64,000 nucleotides of DNA. Source: G963678445 sp963678445. GTDB taxonomy: Bacteria; Hydrogenedentota; Hydrogenedentia; Hydrogenedentales; G963678445. Made by a program: the position numbers and the translations under genes. Shown piece by piece: positions 33,820 through 41,802 of the stretch (within the stretch, counting starts at the first letter, position 1; each line of letters begins with the position of its first letter). The notes beneath the pieces are model-generated. The model saw only the letters and a program-made list of their open reading frames with translations, had not been told where the DNA came from and made no database searches. The stretch lies in assembly GCA_963678445.1 (NCBI GenBank), contig OY782877.1:2356001-2420000 (forward strand), given 5' to 3'.

Positions 33820-36036
33820 ATGATTTCCACCGAGAGTAATTTCAAAAAAGCTAGTAAAAAAAAGGCGGTGTGCTGGCTTACAAGGCATAAAGAACAGCGT
33901 TATAGGCAGCAGTTTTGGAATCATTTGTGTAAGACATGCCGTATGGCAGTACTTGTGGCGTGCCTTGCCTGCATCGTTAGTTTTGCGTCGGCAGAATTTC
34001 ATTCTGCCGATACCTCGCAAAATTCCAGGATTGAGCTGGGGGAATTATTACGTGTTATCCAATTTTTTAATTCCGATAGATTGCATTGCGAACCCGGCAC
34101 GGAAGATGGCTATGCACCAGGCGCAGGTGATGTGTCGTGCTTTTTCCATAGTAGCGATTATGGGGCGCAGGATTGGACGGTGGAGCTTGCGGAATTACTG
34201 CGAATCATTCAATTTTTTAATTCCGATGGGTACCATGCAGCAAGGGATACAGAGGATGCGTTTGCACCGGGGCAATGTGCTTTGGGTGAAGGTGAGGGAG
34301 AAGGCGAAGAGGAAGGGGAAGGGCCGATAACAAAAACCGTGCTGCTTCCGGGGGATGTGCCCTTGGAGATGCTATGGATTCCGGCGGGTTCCTTTATGAT
34401 GGGGCGCTACCCCGGTGAAGTAGTAGTAGATGGGACACTGCAAGAAGAATGGGAATATGATTTGCCGCAGCACGCCGTAACCATCGCATCGGGATTCTGG
34501 ATGGGCAAATATGAAATAACCAATGCGCAGTGGCAAGCTATAACACGCGCTATCCAACTGGAGTATACGGGTTTTGAAAACCGTCTTGAACCTGAGGTGC
34601 ACTATTTCAATAATCCGGTGAATGCGGTTTCTTGGAACAATATTCAGTTATTCTTGGCTGCCTTGAATGAGTATACCGGTATGGATTTTCGTCTTCCTTC
34701 AGAAGCGGAATGGGAATATGCCTGCCGTGCGGAAACTACAAGCCGATTTTATTGGGGTGACGATCCTGACTATACATTATTCGACGATTACGCATGGAGG
34801 TATATGAGTGAAGATGATGGTCTGGCCGAGCGGTATCAAAAACCTGTGGGTAAAAAGAAGCCCAATGCCTTCGGATTGTATGACATGCTTGGTAATGTCG
34901 CGGAATGGTGTGAAGATGATTGGCATGCTTCTTATACCGGTGCGCCCACGGATGCAACGCCATGGATAGATTCCCCTCGCTCCCAAAAGCGTGTTGTACG
35001 AAGCAGTGCCTTTTATTGGAGTCTTCGCTCGGCAAGTAGACAAGCCGGTGGGATCATATACCCATATTCCGGATTCCGTCTGGCAAAATCTCCTGAACCA
35101 GACGAAACATGGCATGAAGAAGGCGAAACGGAAATTACGCTTACTCCCGGTGAAATGTGCTCGGTGGAGGCGGGTACATTTGCGATGGGCGATCCGTGGT
35201 CAGAAGGAAACGAAAATGAGCTACCGGTGCATAATGTGACATTGTCGGCGTATGAAATTGGCAAGTATGAAGTGACGGTGAAAGAATATGTGGACGCATT
35301 GAATTGGGCAAAGGCGCAAGGATATTTGGCCCCGATAACCGCCATGGAGCAGGAGCAGGTTTTTGCTTATGGAAAACCTATAATAGCGCTCAATAGTCAC
35401 CAAGAGTACGTGTATTATTCCGGCGCAAAATTCATTATAAAAGAAAAAGAACCGCGCCCTACAGAAGATCTACCAATCGGAAATCTGTCTTGGCACGGCG
35501 CAGCGGCTTATTGCAATTGGCTCAGTGAATATCAGGGGCTGGAACCCTGTTACGATACCACGACGTGGGAATGCGATTTTTCAAAGAACGGGTACCATTT
35601 GCCGACCGAGGCGCAATGGGAGCGGGCAGCCGCATGGGATGCAACAACCGGTTATCATTATCGATACGGCACGAGTAGCGACAGTATCGACTGTAATAGC
35701 GTAAACTGCATGGTTGATGGTTTCCCATGTGACCCATTGGGACTGAAACCCAGCCCCTACCTGCTTCCAGTAGGATATTACACGGACAGCGTAAGTCCAG
35801 TGGGTTGTTACAACATGAGCGGCAATTTGATGGAAATTTGCAATGATAGCGCCTATGGAGAATACAGCGCAGAAAGTGTAACCGATCCTATCGGGCCAGC
35901 GTTCAATGAGGGTTATGTGGTTCGTGGCGGCACCTACTATGCGGACAGCATCTATGCGCGTACCGCAATACGAATTTTTATTTCGAAAAAAGCAACAACG
36001 GACTATCCGGACCTAGGATTCCGTATCGCAAAGTGA
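33820..36036 (+). CDS. Exported protein: two dockerin-like repeats plus two FGE-sulfatase-fold domains
   Basis: 738 residues from ATG 33820 (GGAG site at 33804-33812); ATG 33793 is an alternative. A long basic N-region precedes a hydrophobic core 'MAVLVACLACIVSFASA', so cleavage is likely before 'EFHSAD'. Two ~38-residue EF-hand/dockerin-like units follow ('RIELGELLRVIQFFN', 'TVELAELLRIIQFFN'), each ending in 'EDxxAPG', then a GEGEGE linker. Two formylglycine-generating-enzyme (SUMF1-like) domains follow, about 175-425 ('LWIPAGSFMMG', 'YEITNAQWQA', 'LPSEAEWEYAC') and 440-738 ('VEAGTFAMGD', 'VVRGGTYY', 'LGFRIAK'). The catalytic cysteine pair of true FGE is not apparent, so these are probably binding domains. 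The dockerin-like units tie it to three other exported proteins here. Confidence 0.85.
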   Translation: MISTESNFKKASKKKAVCWLTRHKEQRYRQQFWNHLCKTCRMAVLVACLACIVSFASAEFHSADTSQNSRIELGELLRVIQFFNSDRLHCEPGTEDGYAPGAGDVSCFFHSSDYGAQDWTVELAELLRIIQFFNSDGYHAARDTEDAFAPGQCALGEGEGEGEEEGEGPITKTVLLPGDVPLEMLWIPAGSFMMGRYPGEVVVDGTLQEEWEYDLPQHAVTIASGFWMGKYEITNAQWQAITRAIQLEYTGFENRLEPEVHYFNNPVNAVSWNNIQLFLAALNEYTGMDFRLPSEAEWEYACRAETTSRFYWGDDPDYTLFDDYAWRYMSEDDGLAERYQKPVGKKKPNAFGLYDMLGNVAEWCEDDWHASYTGAPTDATPWIDSPRSQKRVVRSSAFYWSLRSASRQAGGIIYPYSGFRLAKSPEPDETWHEEGETEITLTPGEMCSVEAGTFAMGDPWSEGNENELPVHNVTLSAYEIGKYEVTVKEYVDALNWAKAQGYLAPITAMEQEQVFAYGKPIIALNSHQEYVYYSGAKFIIKEKEPRPTEDLPIGNLSWHGAAAYCNWLSEYQGLEPCYDTTTWECDFSKNGYHLPTEAQWERAAAWDATTGYHYRYGTSSDSIDCNSVNCMVDGFPCDPLGLKPSPYLLPVGYYTDSVSPVGCYNMSGNLMEICNDSAYGEYSAESVTDPIGPAFNEGYVVRGGTYYADSIYARTAIRIFISKKATTDYPDLGFRIAK

Positions 36037-36176
36037 TGTTCCCAGGATTCTTTGGGGAGGAACAGGCAGATTGGAAGAATAGGGAGGAGGCGTAAGATAG
36101 GAACGGCGGTGGAAACTTTTTGTTCGCAAAAGCCCCTTGCAAACCGTCACTATGTTTACTTAACCCGTGGGTTACT

Positions 36177-37238
36177 TTAGACGGGGGTCAGATCGGGGTT
36201 GAATTCGCGTTTGGCTAGGGCTTGTGAAACGCCTGCAGCAATGTCGGGCGCCATGGTGAGTAGGGGGGGGAAGTAGCCTGTCGCGCCTACGCCGATGGCT
36301 TTCGCTTCCAGGTTCTCATCTTCACCACCGTAGAGGTAGACCAGGGTGTTTTTGAAATCGATGCATTCGCGAATAATACGGCATACTTCTAAGCCCACCA
36401 GGTCGCTGAGCTCTTGGTGTACTATCACGGCACTGGGCTTGGCGACACGCAGGCGGTACATGCCGTCTACTACATTGGTCGCCAGGACGACCTCGCATTT
36501 TCGAAATTCGAAGGTTTGCTTCAGTCGTGCGGATATTTTGGGGTCGCTGTCAATGACAAGCACGCGGTGGGCGGCGGCTTCTAATTCTCCGGCCATACGC
36601 TGCCGTTCGAGTAAACTGGTGACAAAGAAGGCGATTTCGTTTTCAACAGCCTCCTGGTTTTCGCAGAATTCGACACCCAGGAAATTGCGTTGGGTTAACG
36701 CGCGCACGTTGCGTACTTTCGCTTGCACTTCCTGCACATGGACGCCGTCGGGTAATTGAAAACTCAGCTTGATATTTTCGTCTACATGGCTTTCATGGCA
36801 AGAATGCAAGCCGCAGCCACCGATACTCAAATCGCACATGCAGGCGGCGCTATGTTCACCGGTTGGCCATTCTATCTGGCATTTTAGATGGATCTTGATA
36901 CGCTCAAATTTACGAAAAGTGACGTATTGAAGGCTCTGGGGCCAACGGATTCGTAAATAGGGACTTTGACGGCGGGAGTCCCACCCTAGAACCTGGCTAT
37001 CAAACGCACATGCTTTGCCTTCGCAGAGGTAGCGAACGACGCATTGTTGACCTTCCTGAAGCGCTACGAAGGAGCCGTTGGCCGCTTTGGGTCGATCAAG
37101 CAGGATATGGTTCCCTTTACGCCAGCCGCGCACATTGGTTTTAAAGCGAGGGCCATCCTTGCGCACGGGATCAGTATGAAACATGATCGATGTGCCTACA
37201 GACAAGAATTCTTCTACGTCTTTCGATTCGACAGCCAT
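36177..37238 (-). CDS. YcgR-like PilZ protein fused to a pseudo-receiver domain
   Basis: 353 residues. The N-terminal ~100 residues resemble the YcgR flagellar-brake N-domain. PilZ (about 105-215) keeps both c-di-GMP-binding motifs: RxxxR in 'FRKFERIKIH' and DxSxxG in 'CDLSIGGCG'. Residues ~225-340 have the receiver fold ('RVLVIDSDPKISARL'). The phospho-acceptor Asp is replaced in 'SAVIVHQELSDLVGLEV' (His where Asp is expected) and the conserved Lys is lost in 'GYFPPLL', so it cannot be phosphorylated normally. It is probably a c-di-GMP effector with a protein-binding receiver-like module. GGGAG lies about 9 nt before the ATG at 37238. No flagellar genes are in view. Confidence 0.87.
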   Translation of the reverse strand: MAVESKDVEEFLSVGTSIMFHTDPVRKDGPRFKTNVRGWRKGNHILLDRPKAANGSFVALQEGQQCVVRYLCEGKACAFDSQVLGWDSRRQSPYLRIRWPQSLQYVTFRKFERIKIHLKCQIEWPTGEHSAACMCDLSIGGCGLHSCHESHVDENIKLSFQLPDGVHVQEVQAKVRNVRALTQRNFLGVEFCENQEAVENEIAFFVTSLLERQRMAGELEAAAHRVLVIDSDPKISARLKQTFEFRKCEVVLATNVVDGMYRLRVAKPSAVIVHQELSDLVGLEVCRIIRECIDFKNTLVYLYGGEDENLEAKAIGVGATGYFPPLLTMAPDIAAGVSQALAKREFNPDLTPV

Positions 37239-37443
37239 TCACAATACTCCCGTTCGAGTCCCATGCCAGAAAACCCCTCACCCCCTTTAAAGTATTACCA
37301 TATTTTTAGGACTTATTCCAAACAATATAGGGGGGCGTTAAGAATTTTACACTATTCTTTGGTTTTTTGTACAGTTTTTTGGAAAAAACTACGAAGAACG
37401 AAGGGATGGCGGACGTGAATGAGCTTACTGTAGCGGCGGCATT

Positions 37444-38061
37444 CTAGAGGAAGGAGGCCTTTTCTGGCTGCATGCGTGTAAACAGGTGTACGTCGAGCTG
37501 GCGTAACAGTTTATCCAGTTTCACAATGGGAAGACCGAGTACATTTTGGAAACAACCATCATACCGCGCTACCAAAAGACTTCCGGGACCGTCTACGGTG
37601 TAGGCTCCCGCACGATCGACAGGGTTGACAATATCAACAAAACGCTGGATTTCGGCATCGGAAAGCTTTCTGAAGGTTACGTCCGTTGTTTCCGCTCCCA
37701 TTACTTTTTTTCCGGTTGTCATATCCAGCAAGGCGAGGCCCGTAATTACCTGATGGGTATTACCCGAAAGCTGGCGTAACATATTGCAAGCCTGGGCTTT
37801 ATCCGCAGGCTTGGTGAGAACGTGTTCATCGAGAAAAACCAGCGTGTCCGCAGCAATTACGACTGCGGGCTCTGCGAGTTGCTGTGCCACAGCATCTCGT
37901 TTTGCACAAGCATTCCATTCCACAATGGCGCTGGGCGTCGTCCCGCTATCCACTTCCGCTGCATCACTCGTATACACCTCAAATGCCACTCCTAATGCCG
38001 CCAGCAGGGCGCGGCGACGCGGTGAGGCGGAAGCCAATACAATGTGTGGTTCAGTATCCAA
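37444..38061 (-). CDS. maf: Maf-family nucleoside triphosphate pyrophosphatase
   Basis: 205 residues. 'IVLASASPRRRALLAALG' is the Maf S-x-SPRR signature. 'VIAADTLVFLD' supplies the catalytic Asp, and 'HQVITGLALLD' and 'DRAGAYTVDGPGSLLVARYDG' complete the family blocks. Members hydrolyse dTTP/UTP and modified pyrimidine nucleotides and are linked to septum arrest. It lies 18 bp downstream of the LolA-like gene on the same strand, in a run with divIVA and proC, so cotranscription with them is likely. Confidence 0.93.
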   Translation of the reverse strand: MDTEPHIVLASASPRRRALLAALGVAFEVYTSDAAEVDSGTTPSAIVEWNACAKRDAVAQQLAEPAVVIAADTLVFLDEHVLTKPADKAQACNMLRQLSGNTHQVITGLALLDMTTGKKVMGAETTDVTFRKLSDAEIQRFVDIVNPVDRAGAYTVDGPGSLLVARYDGCFQNVLGLPIVKLDKLLRQLDVHLFTRMQPEKASFL

Positions 38062-38079
38062 TCGTCGTTTCCCTTGCGG

Positions 38080-38841
38080 TTACGGTTGTGCGGGGGGTGT
38101 GGTGGTGGGTGCTGGAGTTTTCGAGGTATCCGACGCAGCAGTGTCGGGCTTTTCCTTTGCAAAGTGCATTGCGCCGGGCAGGTACTTGCCTTCTTTACCG
38201 ACAGTGTCTACCACACGGTCGTTTTCGATGACTTTGACGCCTTCCGACAGAAAAATCTGGGTTTTTTCAGGCTTTGGCGCATGGTTAATCTGGTACGCGG
38301 TAAAATCGATAATAAGCTGTGAATCGGGGTCGTTCACGATACGGATTCGATAGGGCAACCAATCCGAATCACGCAAATAGATGCTGATTTCTTCAAAGGT
38401 CGGATTCTTCTGATCCGCCTTGGGCTTGATAAGCAGGCCCTGTTTTCCTCGATCATCCTCCATGATGTCGAAAAGTGTCACCTCATACAGGTCGCGCAAC
38501 TGTGTTATGTCGTGCTCGAAGGCGACGAAGAAGACTTCTGTTTCCGGATTATCCGCCAGGTCAAAAATCGTCATCTGTTTGATGGGCGGTTCATACTCAT
38601 ACCCACGGTCTGCATCGATCAACGTGGTGCGCTGTGGGTCCTCCGTGCGAAATACAATGCGACGTGGCTGTGCATAGAGCAAAGAACCCTCGGTGGTGAG
38701 GATCTCATCCGGCAGAATCGTGCGTTGCGTAAACTGCGCCTCCAGCACCTGTATGCCCGCCCTTTTTTCGGAAAAGGTTTCGAAAAAAACGTCAAAATCC
38801 GGTACGGTTAAAAACGTCAACGCCAACAGCGTACTTACCAT
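38080..38841 (-). CDS. LolA-like outer-membrane lipoprotein carrier family protein
   Basis: 253 residues. A short hydrophobic start (MVSTLLALTFLTVP) serves as signal. The LolA half-barrel pattern is visible: 'IQVLEAQFTQRTILPDEILTTEGSLLYAQPRRIVF', 'LPYRIRIVNDPDSQLIIDF' and a hydrophobic concave-face rhythm. It ends in a Pro/Thr/Ala-rich tail absent from E. coli LolA. It presumably shuttles lipoproteins or lipids across the periplasm. It sits between divIVA (59 bp) and maf (18 bp) on the minus strand. Confidence 0.85.
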   Translation of the reverse strand: MVSTLLALTFLTVPDFDVFFETFSEKRAGIQVLEAQFTQRTILPDEILTTEGSLLYAQPRRIVFRTEDPQRTTLIDADRGYEYEPPIKQMTIFDLADNPETEVFFVAFEHDITQLRDLYEVTLFDIMEDDRGKQGLLIKPKADQKNPTFEEISIYLRDSDWLPYRIRIVNDPDSQLIIDFTAYQINHAPKPEKTQIFLSEGVKVIENDRVVDTVGKEGKYLPGAMHFAKEKPDTAASDTSKTPAPTTTPPAQP

Positions 38842-38900
38842 GTCTGCAATCTCCTTGCGATTCCCAACGTAGCTTGCTCATTACGCCCGCAGGACACTCC

Positions 38901-39515
38901 CTATTCGAGTGCCTCCGCCGCAACAGTATCGGCAGCCTCCCCTTCTTCTATCTCCTCCAGCGCTACATCATCCTCGGTCGAAGGCGTCTGCATCGCCTGT
39001 GCTTCTGCTTCAAGCACAGCCTCCGCAGTAGGCAACTGTTTTAAAAGATCCCGATGCGTATCCAATACGCTTGCCAGATCGGCCCGAAGGCGATTCCGCT
39101 CGGCCTGCAAGGCTCCGATTTCCTCTTGCAATACCAGACGCAATTCCTTGGCTTCTAATTCAGCCCGTGTTTTTTGTAATTGTGCCTCCGCCAGCAACGC
39201 ATCCGCTTCCCGCTGCGCATTTTCGGTGAGATGTTCCCCAAAGCGTTGCGAGGTAATCAACGCATCCCGCAGTGACGTCTCCATTTCCCGAAACGTATCC
39301 AACTGCTCCTTTTGCTGCGTCTGACGTTCCCTTAGCTCCCGTGTTTGCTTAATCAGATCTTCAAAGACGTCGCCCACACGTTCCAGAAAGGCATCAACTT
39401 CATTGCGGTCATAGCCGCCAAAAACAACACGTCGAAAGTCCGTATTGTACAAATCACTCGGCGCGATTGGCGTTTCCTCACCGAGCATTTCCGAGACCAC
39501 TTTATCTTTTCGCAT
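38901..39515 (-). CDS. divIVA: DivIVA-domain coiled-coil protein
   Basis: 204 residues. 'IAPSDLYNTDFRRVVFGGYDRNEVDAFLERV' (residues ~17-50) is the N-terminal DivIVA lipid-binding domain with its F-x-x-x-x-x-GYD-x-x-EVD-x-FL core. It is followed by a ~110-residue coiled coil rich in Q/E/R and an acidic alanine-rich tail. DivIVA proteins sense negative membrane curvature at poles or septa; in other phyla they organise division or polar growth. It is downstream of proC (18-bp gap) and upstream of lolA and maf. Confidence 0.88.
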   Translation of the reverse strand: MRKDKVVSEMLGEETPIAPSDLYNTDFRRVVFGGYDRNEVDAFLERVGDVFEDLIKQTRELRERQTQQKEQLDTFREMETSLRDALITSQRFGEHLTENAQREADALLAEAQLQKTRAELEAKELRLVLQEEIGALQAERNRLRADLASVLDTHRDLLKQLPTAEAVLEAEAQAMQTPSTEDDVALEEIEEGEAADTVAAEALE

Positions 39516-39533
39516 GGCGGATTCCTTATGAAG

Positions 39534-40343
39534 CTATGCGCCCAGTTCCTTCGAGCGTTCGGTAGCGGCATGTACAGCACGTTGGATTACATCCGCAAAA
39601 TCATCGGCGCGGAATTGCGCCAAAGCTGCAGCTGTGGTGCCGCCCTTTGAGGTAACTTTTTCACGCAACGTGGCGGCGGAGTCGCTACTGGATTGTAAGA
39701 GTTTGCCTGCACCCAGCAAGGTTTGGCCCGCCAGTCGTGTGGCGGTATCTGCGTCCAATCCCTCTTTCACGCCTGCTTCGACCATACATTCAACCATGTA
39801 GAAAAAGTAGGCAGGGCCGCTTCCGCTCAACCCAGTTACGGCGTCGATATCCTTTTCCTCTACGATTTCCGCAATGCCGACCGCCTCAAAAATAGCTTTT
39901 GTCACGGCGGTATCCTCAGCGGTGCACTGCGCGCTCGGCGCGATCGCTGCTGCACCGGCCTGCGCCAATGCAGGGGTGTTGGGCATAACCCGCAGGATGC
40001 GCTGTGTGGGATGCAGGCGTTTCTGGATGAAGTCGATGGAAATTCCCGCGGCAATACTGATTACACGGGTATCCTGAGAAAGCCCGGGGGCCAAGTCCTG
40101 CAAGGCGCTGTCCATCATTTGCGGTTTGACCGCCAGCACCAGCGTGTCGACGGCGGCTGCAAGCGCCTGCGCAGAGGCGCAAACGACAAATCCATTCTTT
40201 GTGGCGGCTGCGCCACGTTCTGCGGCAGGGTCATAAGCATACACATTGGCAGACTCGATCAAGCCCTGTTTTACAAGGCCTTCGGCGATAGCAGAAGCCA
40301 TGTTGCCATAGCCCAAAAATCCTAATTTTTTCATCTGTTCCAT
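39534..40343 (-). CDS. proC: Pyrroline-5-carboxylate reductase
   Basis: 269 residues starting at the ATG at 40341-40343, with AGGAG 9 nt upstream (ATG 40334 would be too far from it). It makes proline from pyrroline-5-carboxylate. The NAD(P) motif is 'LGFLGYGNMASAIAEGL', with 'LAVKPQMM', 'RVMPNTPALAQAG' and the C-terminal dimer signature 'GLSGSGPAYFFYMVE....TSKGGTTAAAL'. Length is canonical. It is the first gene of a minus-strand run with divIVA, lolA and maf; argA ends 12 bp upstream, so they may share an operon. Confidence 0.96.
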   Translation of the reverse strand: MEQMKKLGFLGYGNMASAIAEGLVKQGLIESANVYAYDPAAERGAAATKNGFVVCASAQALAAAVDTLVLAVKPQMMDSALQDLAPGLSQDTRVISIAAGISIDFIQKRLHPTQRILRVMPNTPALAQAGAAAIAPSAQCTAEDTAVTKAIFEAVGIAEIVEEKDIDAVTGLSGSGPAYFFYMVECMVEAGVKEGLDADTATRLAGQTLLGAGKLLQSSSDSAATLREKVTSKGGTTAAALAQFRADDFADVIQRAVHAATERSKELGA

Positions 40344-40355
40344 ATCAGGTAGCTC

Positions 40356-40862
40356 CTATATATCCACGTCCTGAAGTGCGGACGGGAAAAGCTGGGGTTT
40401 ATAGGGTTTAAAATCATGCACCACCGCCACTTCGTCACATCCGGGAAAAAGACGGCAACGCATACAGTCCTTGAACACCTTGTAGGGCAACTCGGCCTTG
40501 TCCACCTCGTGAAATCCGATGCGGGCGAAAAATCGGGGCACACGGGTAAGCGCATACACCCGAACAATATCCAACTGACGCGCTTCATCCAGCAAGGCCT
40601 CCACCAGACGTGCGCCAATATTCTGCCCCCGCAAATCCTCCCGCACCACCAGAGAGCGCACCTCAGCCAGGTCGATCATGTCGATGTGCAAGGCAGCGCA
40701 TCCCCCCAAGCCTTTTTCGTCGGCATAGACGTAAAAATCACGCACATTTTCGTACAATTCCGGCAGTTCCCGCGGCAAAACATTTCCGTTTTTTACCGCG
40801 GCATCCAGTAATTCCCGAATAGCAATAACTTCCGACAATTTTGGTTTTCGTACGACACGCAT
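40356..40862 (-). CDS. argA: Short-form N-acetylglutamate synthase (GNAT)
   Basis: 168 residues from the ATG at 40860-40862 (AAAGGA ~7 nt upstream). The frame is open much further but would overlap the deacetylase gene, so the long version is rejected. GNAT motif A is 'VRSLVVREDLRGQNIGARLVEALLDEA'. 'YALTRVPRFFARIGF', 'LPYKVFKDCMRCRLFPGCDEVAVV' is the conserved tail of the stand-alone bacterial ArgA (Rv2747-like), which makes N-acetylglutamate without the amino-acid-kinase domain. It would begin the arginine pathway that ArgH ends. Confidence 0.85.
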   Translation of the reverse strand: MRVVRKPKLSEVIAIRELLDAAVKNGNVLPRELPELYENVRDFYVYADEKGLGGCAALHIDMIDLAEVRSLVVREDLRGQNIGARLVEALLDEARQLDIVRVYALTRVPRFFARIGFHEVDKAELPYKVFKDCMRCRLFPGCDEVAVVHDFKPYKPQLFPSALQDVDI

Positions 40863-40995
40863 TACTACATCCTTTTGCACAAAACACGCGTGGAGTGCTC
40901 CGTATACTACCGTTTCAGAATCCGTGAACGCGCGCCGCTTTTGCGGAGTACATGACGTGTAAGTGTAGCACAGGTGAGGAAACAGGCGCGAATAG

Positions 40996-41772
40996 TTAGG
41001 CGGTATCAACGCGGCAATAGGCAGCCAGCGCATCCGCCAAAGGATCATCTTTCGGCTCGCAAAAACCCAGGTGGGAATGTCGTCGCCAACCCTCAGCAAA
41101 GGTGAATTGTTGCGACCATCCACCCACCTCACGCGACATGTCTTCCATGGTCTGCAAATAGCTATCCAGGCCCTGACTGTCGTCCAGCCAGCTTTTCTGG
41201 CTTTCGTGACACGCCAATGCCCGCCGTTTTTGGGAAAGTACCGGGGTGATGTCCACATATGTATCCGGTATGATCGGACGGCGCAGCGCATCATGCAGAC
41301 CATAAGGGAGCGCATGATATACGGTGAGTGGTGTTGTAACGGGAGCGACATCCGGATGCGTTGTAAAGTTGCGCATGCCGCGGGCAAAGGCAGCGCTAAC
41401 CGCCAGCCTGCATGTCGTCATATGGTCTTCCATATAATCTTCCGGCGGATGCGTGAGCAAGATGTCGGGCTGTACAACGCGAATAACCGCGGCAACACGT
41501 TGCAGCAGCGGTTTGGTATAAAAAACCTCCAAATCACCCACAATCGGAGGGTGATACTGCGACCCAAGCATCTGTGCCGCGTTCTGCGCCTCCTGCAGAC
41601 GAATAGCGGCCGTGCGTTCGCCGTTTTCCACCATCGAACCGCACGAGCCATTGGCGACGTTGAACATGTGTACCGCATACCCTGCCGTCTTCAGTTGCAG
41701 CAAGGTTCCCGCCATCATAAACTCAATATCATCCGGATGTGCGCCGATTGCGAGCACCCTTTTTTCAGACAT
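40996..41772 (-). CDS. PIG-L family deacetylase
   Basis: 258 residues. The zinc-binding 'AIGAHPDDIEFMMAGTL' motif (HPDD) and a downstream 'PEDYMEDHMTTCRLA' block supplying the third ligand define the LmbE/PIG-L family. These remove N-acetyl groups from GlcNAc-type substrates (BshB in bacillithiol, MshB in mycothiol, glycolipids). 'NGSCGSMVENGERTAAIRLQEA' is common in the BshB1-like branch. Substrate is unassigned; no other thiol-cofactor gene is present. It is 133 bp upstream of argA and 30 bp downstream of the papain-like protease gene, all on the minus strand. Confidence 0.88.
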   Translation of the reverse strand: MSEKRVLAIGAHPDDIEFMMAGTLLQLKTAGYAVHMFNVANGSCGSMVENGERTAAIRLQEAQNAAQMLGSQYHPPIVGDLEVFYTKPLLQRVAAVIRVVQPDILLTHPPEDYMEDHMTTCRLAVSAAFARGMRNFTTHPDVAPVTTPLTVYHALPYGLHDALRRPIIPDTYVDITPVLSQKRRALACHESQKSWLDDSQGLDSYLQTMEDMSREVGGWSQQFTFAEGWRRHSHLGFCEPKDDPLADALAAYCRVDTA

Positions 41773-41802
41773 GCCGGCCTCCTGTACGAAATAAGCGATA
41801 AT

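Noticed and set aside
33820..36036. Active sulfatase-maturing formylglycine-generating enzyme
   Set aside because: Two FGE-fold domains are present, but the catalytic cysteine pair is not apparent and no sulfatase gene is nearby.
40863..41387. N-terminal extension of the GNAT gene
   Set aside because: It would overlap the PIG-L deacetylase gene in another frame; the internal ATG at 40862 has a ribosome-binding site and gives a complete ArgA domain.
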